From the NCBI GenBank assembly GCA_963925605.1, contig CAWURY010000022.1:1-11769 (forward strand): a stretch of 11,769 nt of DNA. Direction: 5' to 3'. This DNA is from Porticoccus sp963925605. Lineage in GTDB: Bacteria > Pseudomonadota > Gammaproteobacteria > Pseudomonadales > Porticoccaceae. Shown in pieces: positions 7,256-11,769 of this stretch. A program made the translations under genes and the position numbers. Numbering within the stretch: the stretch's first letter is position 1; each line of letters begins with the position of its first letter. Below the pieces are notes generated by a model. The model saw only the letters and a list, made by a program, of their open reading frames with translations, was not told the origin of the DNA and searched no databases.

Positions 7256-9142
7256 CTATTGTAATTTTCCATCACTAGGAGAACTCTTTTGCTCTACAGT
7301 AATCTTATTGTGCAGCTTAGCGTAATGACCATTCAATGCCAGTAGTTCTGAATGTTTTCCCTGTTCGACAATCTGTCCTTTATTCATGGTCAAAATTCTA
7401 TCTGCATTTTCTATTGTTGTAAGTCGGTGAGCGATAACGAATGTAGTTCGTCCTTGCATGATTCCCTCTAGTGCTTCTTGTATGTACCGCTCTGTCTGAG
7501 AATCTAGTGCTGATGTTGCCTCATCGAGTATCAATATTGGAGCATCTTTTAAAATCGCCCTAGCAATGGCTAAGCGTTGGCGCTGTCCTCCGGATAGTTT
7601 TACGCCTTGATCGCCAATGATGGTATCAAAGCCCTGAGGTAGCTGCTCAATAAACTCTAAAGCATGCGCTGCTTTGGCGGCATGTTTAACCTCTTCTTCT
7701 GAGTATTTCGCTAAAGCGCCATAGGCGATATTGTTATAGATGGAGTCATTAAACAAATTCACTTTTTGAGAAACTATCGCCATATGGCTCCGCAAATTCT
7801 CAAGCTTATAGCTTTTTAAATCTTTGCCATCTAAAGTAATCTTTCCGCTATCCATCTCATAAAAACGAGGAATCATGCTTACTAGCGTACTCTTACCGCT
7901 ACCAGAACGACCAACAATAGCAACTGTCTCGCCCGCTTTTACGCTGAAATTTATCCCGTTTAGTACATTTTTTTCGTTAGCGGCATATGCAAAGTTGACG
8001 TTTGTGAATTCAAACTGTCCATTAACTTGTTTTTTCTCAAGGATGCCTTCATCAACTTCCTCGCTTGTATCGAGAGTGGCAAACAATGTTCCGGCAGCAA
8101 CGATTCCTTGCTGGATCTTACTGTTTATTCCCGATAGCGCCCGAATAGGTTTAGCGAGCAACGCGGCTGATGCCAAAAATTTCACAAAATCACCACCACT
8201 CATTTGCGACAAGACGCCAGGCTCAAGAACAAGCCACATCAAAAATGAAAGAGAGGCTGCAACTAATAGCTGGATCACCGGGGTACTTATTGATTCCGTC
8301 ACAGATAATTTCATATGTTGTGTGCGGTTATTTTTACTGGCAGCGTTCATGCGTGCACGCTCGAAATACTTTGCGCCGTATAAATGCATATCCTTGTAAC
8401 CGCTAACAAGCTCCTGAGTCACTTGGGCCAAATCGCCCATAGATAACTGTATTTTCAAAGCCAACTTTCTGAAACGCTTACTAACAGATAAGACTATCAG
8501 TCCAATAAGAGGCAGGACGATCATGAAGATTAAAGCCAGCTTCCAGTTAAGGTAAAACAAGTAACTGATCAAACCGATTACTAAGGCGCCCTCACGAATC
8601 ATGATTTTTAATGCATTTGTAGCGGCTTGAGTGATTTGAGTTACCGTATAAGTTGCTCGAGCAACCAAGTGCCCAGTCATACTGGCATCAAAATAACTAG
8701 CGGGAAGAGAGGTGTACTTATTGAAAACATCCACTCTGAGATTGTGTATCAGTATTTGTGATACATAGGTCATGCAATATCCACCAATAAAAAAAGATAA
8801 CCCTCTCACCACAGCAATCAGAATCATGATTAGGGGCACGACCCAGCGGGTATCTATCAATTCACCTTCTTCTGTAAAAGCTTCCACTAAAAATACAGTT
8901 AGCCCGCTATTTTGCTTAACATTTTCTGGTATAACCGCAGAATCAGCCGTCAAACCACCAATAGCATTGACGGTGTATCCAAACAGATCAATAAAAGCAA
9001 TTTCCATGGACGAGAAAACAATCAAACCCAAAATACTTAAGAAGAAAATACCGAGATATTTTTTGACATAAGACAACAATCTTATGTAAATCTGCAAACT
9101 AGATATTTCTGGATGCTGCACATCAGGTTCTTGTTGGGCCAC
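7256..9142 (-). CDS. msbA: Lipid A export ABC transporter, ATP-binding/permease protein
   Basis: MsbA is a homodimeric half-transporter that flips core-lipid A across the inner membrane using ATP. Residues 1-345 form the six-helix membrane domain and about 375-610 the ATPase: Walker A GRSGSGKST (411-419, K417), Q-loop near Q459, signature LSGGQ (516-520), Walker B ILILDE (536-541, E541 catalytic) and switch H572 in IAHRL. It is 628 residues against 582 in E. coli; roughly 28 of the extra residues lie in the periplasmic loop between helices 1 and 2 (about 55-98), and a short hydrophilic tail adds more. The start is GTG, supported by AGGAAG five bases upstream. It is the first gene of the minus-strand series and is divergent from the patatin-like gene. 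VSQKVNLFNDSI and the adjacent lpxK separate it from other type I exporters. Confidence 0.96.
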   Translation of the reverse strand: MAQQEPDVQHPEISSLQIYIRLLSYVKKYLGIFFLSILGLIVFSSMEIAFIDLFGYTVNAIGGLTADSAVIPENVKQNSGLTVFLVEAFTEEGELIDTRWVVPLIMILIAVVRGLSFFIGGYCMTYVSQILIHNLRVDVFNKYTSLPASYFDASMTGHLVARATYTVTQITQAATNALKIMIREGALVIGLISYLFYLNWKLALIFMIVLPLIGLIVLSVSKRFRKLALKIQLSMGDLAQVTQELVSGYKDMHLYGAKYFERARMNAASKNNRTQHMKLSVTESISTPVIQLLVAASLSFLMWLVLEPGVLSQMSGGDFVKFLASAALLAKPIRALSGINSKIQQGIVAAGTLFATLDTSEEVDEGILEKKQVNGQFEFTNVNFAYAANEKNVLNGINFSVKAGETVAIVGRSGSGKSTLVSMIPRFYEMDSGKITLDGKDLKSYKLENLRSHMAIVSQKVNLFNDSIYNNIAYGALAKYSEEEVKHAAKAAHALEFIEQLPQGFDTIIGDQGVKLSGGQRQRLAIARAILKDAPILILDEATSALDSQTERYIQEALEGIMQGRTTFVIAHRLTTIENADRILTMNKGQIVEQGKHSELLALNGHYAKLHNKITVEQKSSPSDGKLQ

Positions 9143-9147
9143 AATTA

Positions 9148-9153
9148 CTTCCT
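9148..9153 (-). promoter_or_regulatory. Ribosome binding site of msbA, supporting a GTG start
   Basis: AGGAAG on the minus strand lies 5 nt before GTG at 9140-9142. It is the strongest Shine-Dalgarno match near the 5' end of msbA and decides the non-ATG start. Confidence 0.7.
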
Positions 9154-9186
9154 AAATTTATGGTACAAAAATTAGTTTACCAAAAG

Positions 9187-9204
9187 AAAAGCTCATGGGC
9201 TTTT
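9187..9204. repeat. Short hairpin with T-rich flanks in the msbA leader
   Basis: AAAAGC (9187-9192) and GCTTTT (9199-9204) form a 6-bp stem, extendable by a T-G pair to a CATG loop. On the plus strand it runs into six T (9201-9206); on the minus strand it is followed by TTTTCTTTT. It could terminate transcription weakly in either direction. If the proposed msbA promoter is right, it lies at the very start of the msbA leader. Only two G-C pairs support it. Confidence 0.4.
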
Positions 9205-9219
9205 TTAATGCATGCTAAT

Positions 9220-9247
9220 GCTATAAATTGTTCTTATCGAGAATCAA
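9220..9247 (-). promoter_or_regulatory. Possible sigma70-type promoter for the msbA operon
   Basis: On the minus strand TTGATT (9242-9247) and TATAGC (9220-9225) are 16 nt apart, giving a start near 9213 and a leader of about 70 nt. The match is moderate, but position and orientation fit. An inverted repeat (9225-9250) covers the -35 box and spacer. Confidence 0.35.
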
Positions 9248-9250
9248 TTT
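9225..9250. repeat. Imperfect inverted repeat over the proposed msbA promoter
   Basis: Left arm AAATTGTTCT (9225-9234) pairs with AGAA (9240-9243) and CAATTT (9245-9250), leaving T9244 bulged and TATCG as loop: ten base pairs in all. On the plus strand it ends in a run of eight T (9248-9255), so it might act as a plus-strand terminator or as an operator. Which role applies cannot be told from sequence. Confidence 0.5.
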
Positions 9251-9282
9251 TTTTTAATTATTACATAATCGTACAGATACAG

Positions 9283-9311
9283 CTTTCTTCTCAAGAAAAA
9301 TTGAGAGAAAG
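9283..9311. repeat. Eleven-base-pair inverted repeat upstream of the patatin-like gene
   Basis: Left arm CTTTCTTCTCAA (9283-9294) and right arm TTGAGAGAAAG (9301-9311) are complementary over eleven pairs with one bulged T, around the loop GAAAAA. No T-run follows on either strand, so a terminator is unlikely. It lies about 105 nt before the patatin-like ATG and just before TATGAT (9316-9321), which resembles a -10 box but lacks a good -35. An operator or a leader RNA structure is plausible. Confidence 0.55.
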
Positions 9312-9416
9312 ATAATATGATAAGTCACATGCTAAAAACATAGCCAGCCTTAGATATTGAGGCCATTTAACCTAAAATAGTTCAAAATATTTTTTAACAA
9401 GGTTTCAGCATTACTT

Positions 9417-10610
9417 ATGACTAAAGAAATCAACACTAGCGGCTCAAAAATTGGGTTAGTACTTTCTGGGGGAGGCGCAAGGACAGCCTACCAGGTTGGC
9501 GTACTGAAAGCTGTGGCAGAATTACTGCCCCCAGAAATCAGTGACCCCTTCCCGATTATTTGCGGGACCTCAGCTGGTGCTATTAATGCTTTAGCTCTTG
9601 CCGGCTGCCATGGCTCAGAATATCAGTGTACTTTTCAATCTAGAATAAAAAAAATTGAGTCCATTTGGTGTGGGCTAGAGGCCAACAATATTTATAGGTC
9701 AGATCTGTTAGGTGTGTTAAAAAATACACTCATTATGTTTTTTTCTATATTCAATAAAAGCTATACGCAAGAAAAACCCAAAGCATTATTAGATAACACA
9801 CCTCTTAGGCAGCTATTGAGGCAACTGATAGATTTTGAGGCCATCAACGAATCTATCAACAATAAAAGGATCAAAGCTGTAAGCATTACCGCTGTTAGCT
9901 ATAGCGACGGCAAATCAGTCACTTTTTATGATGGGGAGGAAGAGCTTCAGCCTTGGGTGAGATCCAGGCGTATAGGTATCCGCTCAAAACTCACTATAGA
10001 TCACATCATGGCTTCTACGGCAATCCCTGTCATGTTCCCTACAGTTAAAATCATGGGGTCATACTTCGGCGATGGGGCTATTCAGCAGCTCAAGCCTATC
10101 AGTCCCGCCTTGCATCTTGGAGCAAACAAAATATTCATTATTGGAGTAAATAACAACGCTTCAAATAAATTACCTGCACTAAATGACACTAAAAATCTAC
10201 ACATTCATAATCCGCCATCCAGCGCAAAAATTATTGGCCATATACTCAATAGCGCCTTTGTAGATGCGATTGATAGCGACCTAGAAACCCTCAGGAACAT
10301 TAACAGGCTTACTGAAATCCTACCTGCTGAAACACGAAAAGCAGAAGGTATTAGTGATCTTCGGCCTATTAAATTTCTAGCGATCTCGCCCTCTGAGAGT
10401 ATTGGCGCTCTGGCTAGAAACTACTTCAAAGAATTACCTTTAAGTATGCGATTATTTTTTAAAATAATGGGTATAACAACCCGTAGCGGGGGAATAGAGA
10501 TTGCCAGCTATGTAATGTTTTCTAAAGGATTTTGCAGCAAACTAGTAGAGTTGGGCTACAAAGATGGTTTAGCAAAACAGAAAGCTATCATTGAATTCCT
10601 TAACGAGTGA
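9417..10610 (+). CDS. Patatin-like phospholipase family protein
   Basis: Patatin-type enzymes hydrolyse acyl esters of phospholipids or other lipids with a Ser-Asp dyad. This 397-residue protein carries the full catalytic set: oxyanion loop GGGAR (18-22), nucleophile elbow GTSAG (50-54, S52) and aspartate D219 in the DGA motif (219-221). ASTAIPVMFP (199-208), just before the DGA region, is also typical. No signal peptide or beta-barrel domain is seen, so unlike PlpD-type secreted patatins it is probably cytoplasmic or bound to the inner membrane. Residues about 102-113 are hydrophobic. It stands alone: divergent from msbA across 274 nt and 120 nt before the yccA start, which has its own promoters. 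The ribosome site is weak (AAGG about 15 nt upstream). Substrate unknown; a role in membrane lipid turnover is inference. Confidence 0.92.
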   Translation: MTKEINTSGSKIGLVLSGGGARTAYQVGVLKAVAELLPPEISDPFPIICGTSAGAINALALAGCHGSEYQCTFQSRIKKIESIWCGLEANNIYRSDLLGVLKNTLIMFFSIFNKSYTQEKPKALLDNTPLRQLLRQLIDFEAINESINNKRIKAVSITAVSYSDGKSVTFYDGEEELQPWVRSRRIGIRSKLTIDHIMASTAIPVMFPTVKIMGSYFGDGAIQQLKPISPALHLGANKIFIIGVNNNASNKLPALNDTKNLHIHNPPSSAKIIGHILNSAFVDAIDSDLETLRNINRLTEILPAETRKAEGISDLRPIKFLAISPSESIGALARNYFKELPLSMRLFFKIMGITTRSGGIEIASYVMFSKGFCSKLVELGYKDGLAKQKAIIEFLNE

Positions 10611-10630
10611 CCAAAATAATAAAAAATCCA

Positions 10631-10658
10631 TTGACGTGCAATGTATTATTACTACGAT
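10631..10658 (+). promoter_or_regulatory. Distal candidate promoter for yccA
   Basis: TTGACG (10631-10636, five of six bases) and TACGAT (10653-10658, four of six) are 16 nt apart, upstream of a second candidate. Confidence 0.4.
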
Positions 10659-10663
10659 AGTGG

Positions 10664-10691
10664 TTGATTTGAAATTTTCACATTGTAGAAT
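10664..10691 (+). promoter_or_regulatory. Proximal candidate promoter for yccA
   Basis: TTGATT (10664-10669) and TAGAAT (10686-10691, five of six bases) are 16 nt apart, giving a start near 10698 and a leader of about 33 nt with the ribosome site inside it. Confidence 0.45.
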
Positions 10692-10716
10692 AGATCTAAT
10701 TGAACATCCTAAATGA

Positions 10717-10721
10717 AAGGA
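10717..10721 (+). promoter_or_regulatory. Ribosome binding site deciding the yccA start
   Basis: AAGGA within GAAAGGAAA lies 9 nt before the ATG at 10731. An upstream in-frame ATG at 10713 lies just before this site and would place it inside the coding sequence, so 10731 is the better start. Confidence 0.65.
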
Positions 10722-10730
10722 AACACTGCT

Positions 10731-11381
10731 ATGGCTTTAGAACAATCAATCGTCTCTAGTTCGTTAAACCCGGCAGCAGTAAAGGTGCTTCGTAACACCT
10801 ACACTCTGCTATCGCTAACCTTGGTATTTAGTGCCGCTATGTGTGCAGTAGCGATGGCCGTTAATGCGCCCTACATGGGTCTATGGATGCTTATCCCATA
10901 CATAGGTTGCCTATGGATGGTGGAGAAAAACAAAAATAGTACGGCAGGCTTGTTCTGGGTTTTCGCGCTGACTGGATGGATGGGCTTCACTCTCGGCCCA
11001 ATAATAAACTTCTATCTGTCAACCTCTGGCCCTCAGTTAATCTTAACGGCCTTAGGCGGGACTGCGCTTATCTTCTTCGCCTGCTCTTCCTATGTCCTTG
11101 TTACCAAAAAGGAACTGTCTTTTATGGGCGGATTTCTAATGACAGGCATGATTATCGCTTTCATTGCTGCGATAGCGAACGTCTTCCTCCAAATTCAAGG
11201 ATTATCTTTGGTGCTTTCTTGTATATTCTTATTGATCGCATCAGGTGTCATCATGTGGCAAACCAGCGCCATCATCCATGGCGGCGAGCGCAACTACATT
11301 TCTGCTACCGTTACTTTGTATTTGATGCTTTATAATATATTTGTCAGCCTGCTGCATCTCATAGGAATGCGTGATGACTAA
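10731..11381 (+). CDS. yccA: Bax inhibitor-1/YccA family inner-membrane protein, modulator of FtsH
   Basis: YccA is a seven-helix inner-membrane protein that binds the protease FtsH and limits its degradation of membrane proteins such as SecY; the wider TMBIM family includes ion-leak channels. From the chosen start the protein has 216 residues (E. coli 219) and follows E. coli YccA closely: KVLRNTYTLLSLTLVFSA (18-35), LTGWMGFTLGPIINFYLS (80-97), LGGTALIFFACSSYVL (108-123) and a final helix with LYNIFVSLL (200-208). Hydrophobic segments are near 23-43, 49-64, 72-96, 102-124, 131-154, 158-178 and 191-212. An ATG 18 nt upstream is less likely because the ribosome site lies after it. tusE begins 6 nt after the stop; yccA next to tusE is also the E. 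coli arrangement. Two candidate promoters precede it. Confidence 0.95.
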   Translation: MALEQSIVSSSLNPAAVKVLRNTYTLLSLTLVFSAAMCAVAMAVNAPYMGLWMLIPYIGCLWMVEKNKNSTAGLFWVFALTGWMGFTLGPIINFYLSTSGPQLILTALGGTALIFFACSSYVLVTKKELSFMGGFLMTGMIIAFIAAIANVFLQIQGLSLVLSCIFLLIASGVIMWQTSAIIHGGERNYISATVTLYLMLYNIFVSLLHLIGMRDD

Positions 11382-11387
11382 CGATGT

Positions 11388-11702
11388 ATGGAACGCGTAA
11401 TAGAAAAAGATATTAGCCTTCTCAGTAGCCTTGCTGTCTGGTCTGAAAAAACTGCCAGACAGCTTGCTGCTGAAAAAAACATTCAGCTCACCGAACAACA
11501 CATCGAAATATTATATTTAGCCCGACAATTTTATGCTGATTACGGCTTTTCGCCATCTATGCGGCCATTAGTCAAGCTTATAGCTATCAACCTAGATATT
11601 AGTAAAGCGCGCAGCATCTATTTAATGCAATTATTTCCGCCAAGCCCAGCCAAAATAGTAGCCAAGCTAGCTGGACTACCAAAACCAAAAAACTGTTTAT
11701 AA
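11388..11702 (+). CDS. tusE: TusE/DsrC-family sulfurtransferase for tRNA 2-thiouridine
   Basis: TusE is the last carrier of the Tus sulfur relay. It takes persulfide sulfur from TusBCD and hands it to MnmA, which thiolates uridine 34 of tRNA-Lys, -Glu and -Gln. The 104-residue protein ends LAGLPKPKNCL, with the penultimate cysteine C103 that carries the sulfur. The second cysteine that dissimilatory DsrC has ten residues earlier is a lysine here (K93), which favours TusE. Other family positions are W18, QHIEILYLARQFYADYGFSP (37-56), RPLVK (59-63) and LFPPSPAK (82-89). The N terminus is shorter than in E. coli TusE (109) and lacks the usual GKEIETDxEGYL-like start, and HW is HI, so it is a diverged member. 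An in-frame stop just upstream forces the ATG at 11388, 6 nt after yccA; no good ribosome site is seen, so coupling is likely. Confidence 0.93.
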   Translation: MERVIEKDISLLSSLAVWSEKTARQLAAEKNIQLTEQHIEILYLARQFYADYGFSPSMRPLVKLIAINLDISKARSIYLMQLFPPSPAKIVAKLAGLPKPKNCL

Positions 11703-11725
11703 CTAACAATCAAAATAGGGTTCGT

Positions 11726-11769
11726 ATGCCGCCAACTAGCCAATCTTTTTCACAGGAAGCCTGCGAAGC
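11726..11769 (+). CDS. Possible start of a further gene, cut by the right edge
   Basis: An ATG at 11726 opens a frame of 14 codons (MPPTSQSFSQEACE) that runs off the window. TAGGG lies about 6 nt upstream and the spacing after tusE is 23 nt, so it may be the next gene of the yccA-tusE operon. Too little is present to recognise a family. Confidence 0.4.
   Translation, partial: MPPTSQSFSQEACE

Noticed and set aside
7875..8399. Plus-strand open frame of about 174 codons inside msbA
   Set aside because: It is the antisense of a highly conserved ABC transporter region; no ribosome site or recognisable domain.
1..11769. CRISPR array, insertion sequence, integrase, toxin-antitoxin or known defence system
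   Set aside because: No regularly spaced repeats, transposase, recombinase or defence-type protein was seen on either strand.

Overview
The window looks like chromosomal DNA of a free-living, probably aquatic, gammaproteobacterium with fairly low G+C (about 43-45% in the lines I counted by hand). The evidence is gene order and protein type. Lipid A, Kdo and peptidoglycan genes (msbA-lpxK-kdsB-phosphatase-murB) appear in an order like that of Pseudomonas. uvrC-pgsA is followed by tRNA-Cys and tRNA-Leu, as in enteric bacteria and pseudomonads. yccA and tusE are neighbours, as in E. coli. I cannot name the genus.

Layout. (1) Positions 1-664, minus strand: the N-terminal 221 codons of a SelO-family protein AMPylase, cut by the left edge. 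This stretch is about 56% G+C by hand count, clearly richer than the rest. (2) 665-1007: an A+T-rich gap without a convincing gene. (3) 1008-9142: one unbroken minus-strand series, read right to left as msbA, lpxK, kdsB, low-molecular-weight phosphatase, murB, uvrC, pgsA, tRNA-Cys, tRNA-Leu. Protein-gene spacing runs from a 1-nt overlap to 63 nt, so most of it is probably one operon. (4) 9143-9416: a divergent control region with three inverted repeats. (5) 9417-11769, plus strand: a patatin-like lipase, yccA, tusE and the first codons of one more possible gene.

How the genes fit together. KdsB activates Kdo for the lipopolysaccharide core, LpxK adds the 4'-phosphate of lipid A, MsbA flips core-lipid A across the inner membrane, and MurB makes UDP-N-acetylmuramic acid, so the main operon supplies outer membrane and wall together. 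UvrC (nucleotide excision repair) and PgsA (phosphatidylglycerol synthesis) follow. The patatin-like lipase, divergent from msbA, may act on membrane lipids. YccA modulates the membrane protease FtsH, and TusE passes sulfur to tRNA wobble uridine.

I found no clearly new multi-gene system. The points most worth checking are the G+C-rich SelO gene of an unusual sequence type beside the 3' end of tRNA-Leu, the direct joining of murB to uvrC without gacA/uvrY, and the inverted repeats between msbA and the lipase gene.
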